From positions 1 to 64,000 of the forward strand of contig JAHDDC010000010.1 of assembly GCA_020629545.1 (NCBI GenBank): DNA of 64,000 bases. The letters are read 5' to 3'. Position 1 is the stretch's first letter; the number at the start of each line of letters is the position of its first letter. The notes beneath the pieces are model-generated. The model was not told the DNA's origin. It saw nothing but the letters and a program-made list of their open reading frames with translations, and searched no databases. The position numbers were made by a program, and so were the translations under genes. Source of the DNA: Hellea sp. (lineage in GTDB: Bacteria > Pseudomonadota > Alphaproteobacteria > Caulobacterales > Maricaulaceae). This document shows, piece by piece, positions 1 to 9,930 of the stretch.

Positions 1-22
1 AAGTATAATCCGTCTGCCAATG

Positions 23-445
23 CTATTTTGACGTCATCTCGACGGCTTCAACGGCGGCATCGAAAGCCAGCATAGTCGAAGTGTGACGGGCAGGATAAGA
101 AGCCACCCCAGCAAGTAAGGCGAGGTTTGCAAACCGGCCTTTCGGAGGAAGGCCGCCCTCTTTTAGTATCGCATAAAGCGCGTCCCGCGCTGACGTTATG
201 TCTTCCAACGTCGCTCCAATGATCTTTTCTTGCAGAATAGCAGCGCTCGCCTGACCTAAAGCGCAAGCTTGAACGCGAAGAGCACATTCCAATACTTTTC
301 CGTCAACGACTTTTACATCTATCTCAAGCCAGGAACCACATAATTTGGAAACCTTCCGCGAGCTACCAGAAGGGTTTTCCAAGCGTTCATTTTTTAGCGT
401 CGCGGAAAGTGATAAAATGTCAGAATTATAAAGCTCAGTGAACAT
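23..445 (-). CDS. NifU/IscU-like iron-sulfur cluster assembly scaffold protein
   Basis: ORF 140 aa; C-x-A-x-GQASAAI and 'PARHTSTMLAFDAAVEAV' patterns typical of the IscU/NifU_N family. Confidence 0.8.
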   Translation of the reverse strand: MFTELYNSDILSLSATLKNERLENPSGSSRKVSKLCGSWLEIDVKVVDGKVLECALRVQACALGQASAAILQEKIIGATLEDITSARDALYAILKEGGLPPKGRFANLALLAGVASYPARHTSTMLAFDAAVEAVEMTSK

Positions 446-527
446 GAAATGTATATAGGGCGATTATACCTTTCTTCCAGCCTGAAAAAACATTATAGAA
501 GGTCATCTTTTCCAGAAAATATTATTT

Positions 528-1709
528 ATGCGCTCTATCCAACATTATTTATTATTTTTATTAGCCTTCATTTTGATCACTCCTGCAATTGCGGCCGAGC
601 AGTTCCCGAAGCCCTCCGACGGAAAAATCCACGAAGGAACTTTTGTTCAATTCAAACCCACGCCGAGCAATGATCTAATTATCGATCACAGCTACTGGAA
701 CGCCTTTTTAGGCAAAACAGTTCTAGATACAGGTCCTTCAACGCGCATCTATTACAATCCACGAATTGCGACCACAGGCACGAATATCCGAACGGGTCAT
801 TCCTCCCGTTACGCAATGGAGGGAAATAAAATCAATTTTTACGACTTTGAAAAAGAACACATTGAGGCGGTCCGAATTTATCATAAGTCTTTGACCGAAT
901 TCGCAAACACATATGATGTGACCGTTTTCCCAAAGTCAGAACAACTTGCATTTTGGCTAAATTTACATAACTCGCTAGCCATAGGCTTGATCGCTGAAGC
1001 CTATCCAATCAGGCAACCCTCACGGATTTTTCTTAAGGAACATGACGAATATTTGCAGAATGCAAAAATTATTACAATTAAGGGTGTTCCGTTAAGCCTA
1101 ACAGATATCAGAGAGAAAATTGTTTATAAAAATTGGGAAGACCCTGTTGTATTTTATGGGTTCTTCCGGGGCGAAATTGGAAGCCCCTCTATCAACCCTC
1201 AAGCATTTACAGGTAATAATGTTAAATATCTCCTGGCGGACAATGCAAAGGAGTTTGTGAATGCATTGCGCGGATATGACAAAGGTAATGTTTCCAAACT
1301 CTATGAAGAAATTGCGCCTTATTATTTTAAAAACTACCGCTCGGATATGAAATCACATTTGTCAAATTACATGCGAGACGACGTTTCAGAAGAACTAGAC
1401 GAGTTTGGCATTATCGGATTCTCTAAATACTCTTATGACATCTGTGATTTATCTAGAGGGACGAGTACTGGGAGTCATCTCAACGTTCAAATTATGAATG
1501 GTTTGGAAGGCGTACGTTTGGATACAAGTGGCGCTGTGACCGGCATACAAGGAACAGGCGTGCAGCGTGGCTTATCAATTGGTACCGATCATAATTTTGT
1601 CGAAGAGCTCAATAAAAAATTCGAAAAATTGGAGGAGATGGGATTATTAGGCAGCCAAGGTGTTGTGACGATCGAAGACGTTCCAACCAAAGGAAACGTC
1701 GACGAATAA
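528..1709 (+). CDS. DUF547 domain-containing secreted protein
   Basis: Signal peptide; 'FWLNLHNSLAIGLIAEAYP...SLTDIREKIV' resembles the DUF547 core. Confidence 0.75.
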   Translation: MRSIQHYLLFLLAFILITPAIAAEQFPKPSDGKIHEGTFVQFKPTPSNDLIIDHSYWNAFLGKTVLDTGPSTRIYYNPRIATTGTNIRTGHSSRYAMEGNKINFYDFEKEHIEAVRIYHKSLTEFANTYDVTVFPKSEQLAFWLNLHNSLAIGLIAEAYPIRQPSRIFLKEHDEYLQNAKIITIKGVPLSLTDIREKIVYKNWEDPVVFYGFFRGEIGSPSINPQAFTGNNVKYLLADNAKEFVNALRGYDKGNVSKLYEEIAPYYFKNYRSDMKSHLSNYMRDDVSEELDEFGIIGFSKYSYDICDLSRGTSTGSHLNVQIMNGLEGVRLDTSGAVTGIQGTGVQRGLSIGTDHNFVEELNKKFEKLEEMGLLGSQGVVTIEDVPTKGNVDE

Positions 1710-1725
1710 TATTTGTGGGCTCAAC

Positions 1726-2241
1726 TTAGTCGTCCGCCTCTATCACTTCAATGACAACCTTCCCTCCTGAAATATCGACAACAGGTACAGCTATCCTTGT
1801 AAAGGGATGAAACCAATCTTTCTCACCCGGGGTTCGAATTTCAAGTAGGTCTCCGGCACCGAAGTTTTGGATAGCTTTCACATAACCACGCTGTGTTCCG
1901 TCATCTAGTTCAACGGCGAGTCCAATCAAATCAGAGTAATAAAATTCATCTTCATCAGGCGTCGGCAAAGCGCTCCGGGGCACATATAGTTTGGTCGATT
2001 TTAAGCTCTCAGCCTGTTCCCGGGATTTCACTTCCTTGCAATAGGCCGCGAAGAATTTTTTGACAGGCCGCGACTTGGTCGGGGTTAAAATAATATTCCC
2101 GGATAAGTTCATAAAAGGGCCATAGGAAAAACAATCAGCCGGAATCTCGGTAAATGACTTGATTTTCACCTCGCCTTTCACGCCAAAGGCGCCGGCAATG
2201 GCGGCTATGCAAATCATCTGTTCTGTTCTGTTTTCATTCAT
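1726..2241 (-). CDS. rimM: Ribosome maturation factor RimM
   Basis: 'ICIAAIAGAFGVKGEVKIKSFTE...YYSDLIGL...LLEIRTPGEKDWFHPFT'; start set at MNENRT (ORF extends to 2274). Confidence 0.9.
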   Translation of the reverse strand: MNENRTEQMICIAAIAGAFGVKGEVKIKSFTEIPADCFSYGPFMNLSGNIILTPTKSRPVKKFFAAYCKEVKSREQAESLKSTKLYVPRSALPTPDEDEFYYSDLIGLAVELDDGTQRGYVKAIQNFGAGDLLEIRTPGEKDWFHPFTRIAVPVVDISGGKVVIEVIEADD

Positions 2242-2289
2242 AAGAAACTTGCTAATATAGAATAGAAATAGCACGCGAAAGGATTTTCC

Positions 2290-2733
2290 ATGCGTATTCT
2301 GACATCTTCTTTGATCGCCTTATCTTTTTTAGCCGCGCCTATGGCGTTTGCCCATGACGTAAAAAAGGAAACACCAAAAGATCTCTCCGAGCTCAAACTC
2401 CCGACCGAAGCGGAAATTGAGCAGATCATAGATGAAATGCCTGACCTTAACGTGCTTATGGGCGCCATGATGAATATTGTTAAGGACGAAGATCTTCACG
2501 CTACCATGAAATCGGCCGGTGAAAGCTTTGCCGATCATATGAAAGATTCAGGTCTGACGGATATGGAACTTGAAGATGGTGAACTGCCTGATTTCAACAA
2601 AATGATGTCGACAATGCTGCGAACTTTCAGCAATGAGGACGTTATGGGCGGCATGCTTGATGTGATCGAAGAGTTGCAAGAGGCCATCGAAGACAACATC
2701 GACGAAGATATGCTGAAGCCAAAGAAAGACTAG
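2290..2733 (+). CDS. Secreted hypothetical protein
   Basis: ORF 147 aa with signal peptide; acidic; related to the next ORF. Confidence 0.6.
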   Translation: MRILTSSLIALSFLAAPMAFAHDVKKETPKDLSELKLPTEAEIEQIIDEMPDLNVLMGAMMNIVKDEDLHATMKSAGESFADHMKDSGLTDMELEDGELPDFNKMMSTMLRTFSNEDVMGGMLDVIEELQEAIEDNIDEDMLKPKKD

Positions 2734-2755
2734 AATCAGCTACAACCCCTTTCGG

Positions 2756-2780
2756 AGCCTGGCTTATTTGCCGGGCTTTA
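2756..2780 (+). terminator. Rho-independent terminator
   Basis: AGCCTGGC-TTATTT-GCCGGGCT followed by a short T run. Confidence 0.55.
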
Positions 2781-2864
2781 TTGTGTCAGACCATAAGCCC
2801 CTCATTTCCAAAAGCTTCTAAATGTGTTACGTTAGTTTCTAACTTCATTAAGGTAGAGATTTTT

Positions 2865-3233
2865 ATGCGCATCAATATCGTCTTCTCAACGATCTTATTC
2901 TTTTGCACCACTCCGGCATTCGCTGCTGGCAATAATCAGAATGTCGACAATAAGTCACAAAAAATATCTGATGAGGCGCGCGTAGAAGCCTTTATCGAAT
3001 CCATGCCAGATATGAACATCATAGCTGGAATAGCCAGCTCTGGCGCTGACACAATAAAACGTGCCAAATCCGGCGAAGACAATTGCAAGACTGTTCAAGA
3101 GGGGTACAAAACGATGATAAAGTCTGCCCTTGGCAAAGACAGCGAAGCGCCTCAAACGCCAGTATATGACTATAACGCAGCCCTCGCAGCAGCCATGCGA
3201 GAGGCAATAGCCGAAGACACTAAGCGCAAATAA
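2865..3233 (+). CDS. Secreted hypothetical protein, paralog of the preceding ORF
   Basis: Signal peptide from MRINIVF; shares 'xxExxIxxMPDxNxxxGxxxx' with 2290..2733. Confidence 0.55.
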   Translation: MRINIVFSTILFFCTTPAFAAGNNQNVDNKSQKISDEARVEAFIESMPDMNIIAGIASSGADTIKRAKSGEDNCKTVQEGYKTMIKSALGKDSEAPQTPVYDYNAALAAAMREAIAEDTKRK

Positions 3234-3310
3234 ATTCCATCAGTTTATAAAAAAGCCCCGTCTAATAAAATATCATATTATTAGGAAAAATTTAGCTTAC
3301 GAACGCTATT

Positions 3311-4984
3311 ATGCCTCAAAAGTGGTGGGGCATGTTCGACAAAAAATCTATAACATTGTGTCTAGGGCTCGTTATAGCCATTCCGTTATTCCTATGGGCT
3401 TTTCCGATACAATCTCCTGATAGCGATGAACCCGTTACCCCGCCGTCAACGACCAAAGAATTGCTGGCCCTTGCTCATAGCAACAAGGCCTCAAATCACA
3501 TCATAAACTCATTCGTAGAAAGTCAACCCGCGAATTCTGTAGCAACAGAACTCACCTCACATGCAAAATCTGGCGATCAATATGCTCAGACTTTACTATG
3601 CTTTTTGTGGTGGGAAGGCCGAAATAGTCTCCGAAATACAGAAGGCGCTATTCGGTATTGTCAAAAATCGGCGGCTCAAGGGAATGCCGCCGCAATGGTC
3701 AATCTCGGAATAATGCATGAAAATCAAAATGACCTCAAAGAAGCCCAAAAATGGTATAAGAAAGCCGGAGATCGCGGATGGTATTCATTATGGCGGATGG
3801 CGGCTACCGGAAAAATCTCTATGCGTCAAAAGCAAGCAGCCAGCTATTTAAGAGCAGCAGCAAAAGCCGAAGACGCGCACGCACAATATGAGATGGGCCG
3901 AATATTGAACTATTCCGGTTCCAAACCTAACGCCAGAAAATGGCTGAAAAAGGCCGCTGAAAATCATGACTATCGCGGGTTCGTCGAACTTGGACAAATA
4001 TATGAAGCTGGCGATGGTGTGACCAAAGACCGGGCTGCCGCAAAAAGGTTGTTTCTAAAAGCCGCTGAAGCTAATCATCCCGTAGCACTTTTAAGGTTGG
4101 GATATTTTCACTCGCCTCATATCAATCCAGACGCAACTATCCATGACTTAGCAGAAGCGATTAAATGGTTTGAACGGGCTGCAAAACATCCCGAAAGAAA
4201 ACATCGCTTGGAAGCTAAACAGCGCTTATCAACGCTATACAATCATCTAAACGATCCGGAGAAAGCAAAGGAATGGCTATTATCCGGCGCGAGAGATAAT
4301 AACCCCTCGGCACAGTTCGAACTTGGCCGTATTCTATCCAGTGATCAAAATGCAAGTGACGCCCAAAAACGTGAAGGCGTAAAATGGTTATTGAGAGCAA
4401 AGTTGCGCGGCAATAGTTCCGCCCACCATTATTTGTCATCTATGTATTACTACACAGGTTTTCAGAAACCATATGCGCCCTATATCGACTGGCTATCAAA
4501 AGACGCCAGAGCGGGGAACTCGTCAGCAGCTCTAGAACTAGCCAAATCCTATCTCGCGAAAAACGGAGTGGATGAGTCGACCTCCAAAGCTATAGAATAT
4601 TTGGAAATTTCAGCAACCGGCGGACAAATGGAAGCTCACCACCTGTTAGCGGTAGCCCTTCTTAATAAATATAGCGACGATCCAGACAAGCTATATAAAG
4701 CAATGCAACATGCGGAGTTAGCAGCTTCGAAAAATGTCACGTCAGCGCAATTGTTACTCTCCAATACGTACCTCCATGGGCGGGGCGTTAATAAGGATGC
4801 TGAAAAGGCCTATGCATGGTCTCTATTTGCAGCGGAGGCTGAACCGAATGAATATAATGTAAACTTTAAGAATGAAATTAAAGCGTCGCTAACACGTAGC
4901 CAGATTGAGCAGGCCGAACGAAGTGCGGAACAATGCGCCCGAAGTCGATTCAACAATTGCTCATTATTGTTCGTAAAGCTCTAA
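3311..4984 (+). CDS. Sel1-like repeat (SLR/TPR) protein with N-terminal membrane anchor
   Basis: Many repeats of the A..LG.IY..G.GV..D...A..W...AA type. Confidence 0.9.
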   Translation: MPQKWWGMFDKKSITLCLGLVIAIPLFLWAFPIQSPDSDEPVTPPSTTKELLALAHSNKASNHIINSFVESQPANSVATELTSHAKSGDQYAQTLLCFLWWEGRNSLRNTEGAIRYCQKSAAQGNAAAMVNLGIMHENQNDLKEAQKWYKKAGDRGWYSLWRMAATGKISMRQKQAASYLRAAAKAEDAHAQYEMGRILNYSGSKPNARKWLKKAAENHDYRGFVELGQIYEAGDGVTKDRAAAKRLFLKAAEANHPVALLRLGYFHSPHINPDATIHDLAEAIKWFERAAKHPERKHRLEAKQRLSTLYNHLNDPEKAKEWLLSGARDNNPSAQFELGRILSSDQNASDAQKREGVKWLLRAKLRGNSSAHHYLSSMYYYTGFQKPYAPYIDWLSKDARAGNSSAALELAKSYLAKNGVDESTSKAIEYLEISATGGQMEAHHLLAVALLNKYSDDPDKLYKAMQHAELAASKNVTSAQLLLSNTYLHGRGVNKDAEKAYAWSLFAAEAEPNEYNVNFKNEIKASLTRSQIEQAERSAEQCARSRFNNCSLLFVKL

Positions 4985-5013
4985 AAACGCCTTAACTGCA
5001 TTTAAACAAACAA

Positions 5014-5041
5014 AAAAAGCCCCGTTCAAAACGGGGCTTTT
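5014..5041. terminator. Bidirectional Rho-independent terminator between convergent genes
   Basis: AAAAGCCCCGTT-CAAA-ACGGGGCTTTT. Confidence 0.85.
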
Positions 5042-5061
5042 AGATATTGATTATCAAAGGG

Positions 5062-6261
5062 CTACTTCATCGCGGCTTTTAGCTCGTCAACGAGATCTGT
5101 GCGTTCCCAAGTAAATCCGCCGTCATTATCGGGCTTACGGCCAAAGTGACCATAGGCAGCCGTACGGGCATATACGGGAGCGTTTAGGTTTAAGTGTTTA
5201 CGGATGCCATACGGAGTCAGATCCATAGCTTTGCGAATTGCATTTTCGATTGCTTCGCCAGAAACAGCGTTTCCGTCAGGTACGTTGACGTAAATTGACG
5301 TCGGTTGCGCGACACCAATCGCATAAGACAGCTGAATATCGACCCATGGGGCGAAACCGGCCGCGACGATATTTTTCGCCAGATAGCGAGTCACATAAGC
5401 GGCTGAACGGTCAACCTTCGTCGGATCTTTACCAGAGAAAGCACCGCCGCCGTGAGGCGCCATGCCGCCGTAAGTATCAACGATGATTTTACGTCCGGTC
5501 AGACCAGTATCTCCGTCAGGGCCGCCAATCACGAATTTACCGGTTGGATTAATATGCCAGATCGTATCATCTGTGATCCAGCCATCAGGCATGACTTCAT
5601 GAATGTATGGCTTCACCAAGTCCGCCACATCAGCTGACGTCATAGTTTCGTCCAAATGCTGTGTCGATAAAACAATTGCATTTGCCCGAACAGGTTTTCC
5701 ATCTTCATATTGAACCGTGACCTGTGACTTGCTGTCAGGGCCGAGTTGTGTCTTGCCTTCATGCTTTCTGGCATGTGCCAATCGCTCAAGAATTTTGTGG
5801 GACAGGTGGACAGGAGCTGGCATCAGGTCTTCATTATCTTGACAAGCATAGCCAAACATGATGCCCTGGTCACCAGCGCCTTGAGCTTGGTGCAAACCAG
5901 CGCCCTCATCGACGCCTTGCGCAATATCCACAGACTGCGCGTGCAATAGAACGTCCACGTCTGCAGTCTTCCAATGGAAGCCTTCCTGCTCATAACCAAT
6001 GTCTTTAACCGCTTCGCGAGCGACTTCTTCAACCATAGCTTTGGTGATTTTATCAGTTCCGCGAGTTTCGCCGGCGATAACGATCTTATTCGTTGTTGTG
6101 AGCGTCTCAGCTGCAACACGAACGTCCCAAGGGTCCATGCCGTCTTTGATGGATTCGCGGAAAAAAAGATCGACGATTTCGTCGGAGATCCGGTCTGATA
6201 CTTTATCCGGATGGCCCTCTGATACTGACTCAGAGGTAAATTCGTAAGATTTGCGGCTCAT
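5062..6261 (-). CDS. metK: S-adenosylmethionine synthase
   Basis: '[22 protein letters not shown]', '[11 protein letters not shown]', '[19 protein letters not shown]'. Confidence 0.98.
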   Translation of the reverse strand: MSRKSYEFTSESVSEGHPDKVSDRISDEIVDLFFRESIKDGMDPWDVRVAAETLTTTNKIVIAGETRGTDKITKAMVEEVAREAVKDIGYEQEGFHWKTADVDVLLHAQSVDIAQGVDEGAGLHQAQGAGDQGIMFGYACQDNEDLMPAPVHLSHKILERLAHARKHEGKTQLGPDSKSQVTVQYEDGKPVRANAIVLSTQHLDETMTSADVADLVKPYIHEVMPDGWITDDTIWHINPTGKFVIGGPDGDTGLTGRKIIVDTYGGMAPHGGGAFSGKDPTKVDRSAAYVTRYLAKNIVAAGFAPWVDIQLSYAIGVAQPTSIYVNVPDGNAVSGEAIENAIRKAMDLTPYGIRKHLNLNAPVYARTAAYGHFGRKPDNDGGFTWERTDLVDELKAAMK

Positions 6262-6367
6262 GGCACACTCCTCGGTTTTAAGGCTCTTCGCTTTTTATTA
6301 TTATTGTGCTGGAGGCTTGAAGGTTGAAGCGGCGGGTATCCCGCCGCCAGATTTGTTGTTAAATGAG

Positions 6368-7777
6368 CTAGTAGCGGTAATGCTCTGGCTTATAAGGACC
6401 ATCAGCCGACACGCCGATATAGTCCGCCTGCTCTTCTGACATCTTCGTTAGTTTTACACCGATTTTCTCAAGATGAAGGCGAGCCACTTTCTCATCCAAA
6501 TGCTTTGGCAGCATGTAGACCTTGTTTTCGTAACGCGGCGTGGACGCCTTGCTATCTTCCCAAAGTTCGATCTGCGCGAGAACTTGGTTTGTGAAGGAAG
6601 CTGACATCACGAATGATGGATGACCGGTCGCATTGCCGAGGTTCAGTAGACGACCTTGAGATAAGATGATCATACGATTACCTTTGGGGAATGTGACCAT
6701 ATCGACTTGGTCTTTAATGTTCGTCCACTCATAGTTCTTAAGAGCCGCGACCTGAATTTCATTGTCGAAGTGACCGATATTTCCGACGATGGCCATATCT
6801 TTCATTTCGCGCATATGCTCGACGCGGATCACGTCTTTATTTCCTGTCGTTGTAATAAAGATATCAGCGTCTTTTACTGTGTCCTCAAGCGTCGTGACTT
6901 CAAATCCGTCCATGGCAGCTTGAAGCGCACAGATCGGATCAATTTCCGTGACCTTAACGCGAGCACCCGCACCACGCAGTGAAGCTGCAGAGCCTTTACC
7001 AACATCGCCGTAACCCAAAACAACAGCCGTCTTACCGGCCATCATTGTGTCCGTTGCGCGGCGAATGCCGTCAACGAGTGATTCTTTACAACCATATTTA
7101 TTGTCGAATTTTGACTTCGTGACAGAGTCGTTCACATTGATAGCAGGGAATGGAAGCTGGCCTTTTTCAACCAGTTCATAAAGACGGTGAACACCTGTTG
7201 TTGTTTCTTCGGAAACGCCAACAATCTGCTCCCGCATTTTTGTGAACCAGCCTGGGCTCTCTGCCATGCGCTTTTTAATCTGCGCGAAAATAACTTCTTC
7301 TTCTTCGGATCCTGGCTCACCTTCGATAAGATGCGCTTCGCCGTTTTCGACACGAGAGCCTAGAATGATGTAAAGTGTTGCGTCGCCACCATCATCAAGG
7401 ATGATATTCGGACCTTCAGGGAATAGGAAAGACTTATCAAGGTAATCCCAGTGCTCTTCCAAAGTTTGTCCTTTGACAGCAAAAACCGGGACACCAGCCG
7501 CGGCGATAGCCGCTGCCGCATGATCCTGAGTAGAATAGATATTACAAGAAGCCCAACGAACATCAGCACCCAGCGCCGTCAGAGTTTCGATCAAAACGCC
7601 AGTTTGAATTGTCATGTGAAGTGAACCGACAATGCGGGCACCCTTAAGAGGCTGAGACGCCCCGAATTCTTCCCGGCATGCCATTAGGCCCGGCATTTCT
7701 GTTTCTGCAATATCCAGCTCTTTCCGGCCGAACTCAGCCAGAGAGATGTCCTTTACCATATAGTCTTTAGCGCTCAT
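6368..7777 (-). CDS. ahcY: Adenosylhomocysteinase
   Basis: '[27 protein letters not shown]', '[20 protein letters not shown]', C-terminal 'YKPEHYRY'. Confidence 0.98.
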   Translation of the reverse strand: MSAKDYMVKDISLAEFGRKELDIAETEMPGLMACREEFGASQPLKGARIVGSLHMTIQTGVLIETLTALGADVRWASCNIYSTQDHAAAAIAAAGVPVFAVKGQTLEEHWDYLDKSFLFPEGPNIILDDGGDATLYIILGSRVENGEAHLIEGEPGSEEEEVIFAQIKKRMAESPGWFTKMREQIVGVSEETTTGVHRLYELVEKGQLPFPAINVNDSVTKSKFDNKYGCKESLVDGIRRATDTMMAGKTAVVLGYGDVGKGSAASLRGAGARVKVTEIDPICALQAAMDGFEVTTLEDTVKDADIFITTTGNKDVIRVEHMREMKDMAIVGNIGHFDNEIQVAALKNYEWTNIKDQVDMVTFPKGNRMIILSQGRLLNLGNATGHPSFVMSASFTNQVLAQIELWEDSKASTPRYENKVYMLPKHLDEKVARLHLEKIGVKLTKMSEEQADYIGVSADGPYKPEHYRY

Positions 7778-7837
7778 CGATCTTTTCCTTTAAAACAGCC
7801 ATAGCTGAAGAGTCTTGATTTCGCGCGGCTCTTAGAT

Positions 7838-7849
7838 GGGAATCGTCCC
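7838..7849. promoter_or_regulatory. GGGA-N4-TCCC palindrome upstream of ahcY (candidate operator)
   Basis: Perfect GGGAATCGTCCC 61-72 bp upstream of the ahcY start; minus strand CGCGGGACGATTCCCATC closely matches CGTGGGACGGTTCCCATC upstream of cysD. Confidence 0.5.
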
Positions 7850-7859
7850 GCGGTCAATA

Positions 7860-7889
7860 GATATAAAGCATTTATTATATGTTTATATC
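7860..7889. promoter_or_regulatory. AT-rich inverted repeat upstream of ahcY (candidate operator)
   Basis: GATATAAA-N14-TTTATATC perfect 8-bp arms in the divergent ahcY/YceI intergenic region. Confidence 0.45.
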
Positions 7890-7991
7890 ATGTCTATTCA
7901 CTCACGAAATCTTGCAGTTTTGATTTGATTGTTTCTGTAGGCAGAACCAATTATTGTGTTAACATATGATCAAACTGAGTGAGGATGTTCC

Positions 7992-8765
7992 ATGAAAAAA
8001 CTTTTAACTACGGTCAGTGCCGCAATTTTAATGACCGCATGCGGCGCAGCCGAAAATACGGTTAAAGACGCAGGTGATGCTGTAAAGGACGCGGGAAGCA
8101 AAACGGCTGCAGTTGCGAAAGATGCCGGCGCAGCCACAAAAGATGCAGCAAGTAAAGTCGCAGATTATGTCGCGGACAAACTCCCTGGCAAACTCGAAGG
8201 CGCAGATGCGGGCACATATAGCGTTGATAAAGGCCATGCCTTTCTGACCGCTTCCGTGAGCCATGGCGGGCTATCTGATTACCGGATGGATTTCACTGAT
8301 TTTGATGCCACAATGACTTTCGATCCCAATGACGCTTCCAAGACATCGATAGAGTTTTCAGTCAACCCAGCAAGTGTCACCACTCATTATCCTGGTGATT
8401 ATAAAGCAGGCCACGCTAAAACAGGTTTTGAGACATGGGATGAGCATTTAAGCCGGGATGCCCGCTTTTTTAATACCGACAAATTCCCAAAAGCCTCGTT
8501 CAAATCGACTAATGTCAGACGCACTGGACCCTATACTGCGAAAGTCAAAGGCGATCTGAGTTTTCTAGGCGTTTCGAAGCCTGTGACTTTTGACGTCACC
8601 TATAATGGCGTTGGCAATAAACCCTGGTTTGGAGAACGAGATTTAATCGGATTTAACGCTGACACAACCATCAGCCGTGCCGCGTTTGGCCTTACGGCCC
8701 TCAAAGGCGGGATTGGCGATGAGGTCTCCATTTCGTTTTCAGGTGAATTCCTGCAGAACGAGTAG
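7992..8765 (+). CDS. YceI-family lipoprotein with N-terminal K/D/A/G-rich repeat linker
   Basis: Lipobox 'LMTACG'; 'VKDAGDAVKDAGSK...VAKDAGAATKDAAS' repeats, then YceI domain. Confidence 0.85.
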   Translation: MKKLLTTVSAAILMTACGAAENTVKDAGDAVKDAGSKTAAVAKDAGAATKDAASKVADYVADKLPGKLEGADAGTYSVDKGHAFLTASVSHGGLSDYRMDFTDFDATMTFDPNDASKTSIEFSVNPASVTTHYPGDYKAGHAKTGFETWDEHLSRDARFFNTDKFPKASFKSTNVRRTGPYTAKVKGDLSFLGVSKPVTFDVTYNGVGNKPWFGERDLIGFNADTTISRAAFGLTALKGGIGDEVSISFSGEFLQNE

Positions 8766-8770
8766 ACGCG

Positions 8771-9928
8771 ATGGAAATCACGCCCCAACGTTATTCTGCC
8801 GTCGCTATTGTGTTACATTGGCTAATGGCGGGACTGATAATTTTCATGATCTGGCTCGGTCAGAATATGGAAAATCATGAGGCGCGGTTTCAATTACATA
8901 AATCCATCGGGATCACGCTTCTGTTTCTGACTTTGGCCCGTATTTTGTGGCGGCTTTATAATAAGCCGCCACCTCTTCCTGCCGATGTTAAACCGCTCGA
9001 AGCGCGGCTATCTCACATTGTCCAGTTCGGATTTTATGCATTGATGATCCTCATTCCGCTGGGCGGTTGGGTCATGGTATCGATGTCGCCATTTGCTGTC
9101 CCAACAGTTTTGTTCGAAATGGTGAGCTGGCCGAACCTGCCATTGTCCAGAGACGAAAGCGGATACAAAGTTTTGGCCTTCTTACATGGCAAAGGCGCGA
9201 CAATCGGATTTCTCGGCCTTCTTTTTCTGCATGTAGCCGGAGCCATCAAACATCAGATCAGTGATGAGACAGGTGTTATCCGGCGCATATTACCGGGCAA
9301 AGGCTTACCAGCCGCGAAGTCACGGGGCGCAGTATTATCGGCTATTGTTCCCCTTGGCTTGTTTGCGGGCATTGCGATCCTGCCTAATCTGTCAAACGCG
9401 GGAGAAACGGTAAAAGTCCCCACGCAGACGGAACAGTTCGTTACCAATTGGACCACCGATAGCGGAAAGATAACGTTTTCGGGCGTCCATGATGGCAATG
9501 AATTTTCTGGAACATTTAGCGATTGGGAGACGCAAATAGCTTTTCATCCAGAGGATCTCAGAAAATCAAACGTCATCGTGACCATAGACTTAACAAGCGC
9601 AGCAACGGGCACAAAACTGTATGATGACAGCCTGAAAGCCGCAGAATGGTTTGATACCAAAACAAACCCAAATGCGGTCGTGCGCTTAACTGATTTCATA
9701 TCCACCAAAAATGGATATCAGGTGACAGCTAACCTAACCCTAAAAGACATAACCGTCAGCGCGCCGTTCAATTTCAACCTCGATATAAAAGACGGTATTG
9801 CGGTCATGAAAGGCGAAACGGTATTTACCCGCAAAGCGCTCAACCTTGGCCAAGCTTCAGATGCGGATGCTGAATGGGTTAGCGAAGAAATTGTGGTTGA
9901 TGTGGAAATGCAGGCAACCCAACAGTAA
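8771..9928 (+). CDS. Cytochrome b561 - YceI domain fusion protein
   Basis: N-term 'RYSAVAIVLHWLMAGLIIFMIWLG...LHKSIGITLLFLTLARILWR' (b561) followed by a YceI-like domain from about residue 210. Confidence 0.85.
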   Translation: MEITPQRYSAVAIVLHWLMAGLIIFMIWLGQNMENHEARFQLHKSIGITLLFLTLARILWRLYNKPPPLPADVKPLEARLSHIVQFGFYALMILIPLGGWVMVSMSPFAVPTVLFEMVSWPNLPLSRDESGYKVLAFLHGKGATIGFLGLLFLHVAGAIKHQISDETGVIRRILPGKGLPAAKSRGAVLSAIVPLGLFAGIAILPNLSNAGETVKVPTQTEQFVTNWTTDSGKITFSGVHDGNEFSGTFSDWETQIAFHPEDLRKSNVIVTIDLTSAATGTKLYDDSLKAAEWFDTKTNPNAVVRLTDFISTKNGYQVTANLTLKDITVSAPFNFNLDIKDGIAVMKGETVFTRKALNLGQASDADAEWVSEEIVVDVEMQATQQ

Positions 9929-9930
9929 CC

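Noticed and set aside
6317-6352. GC-rich palindrome GCGGCGGG-TAT-CCCGCCGC between ahcY and metK considered as a SAM riboswitch
   Set aside because: No SAM-II, SAM/SAH or SAH aptamer consensus recognised; more likely a partial terminator or processing hairpin with no U-tract.
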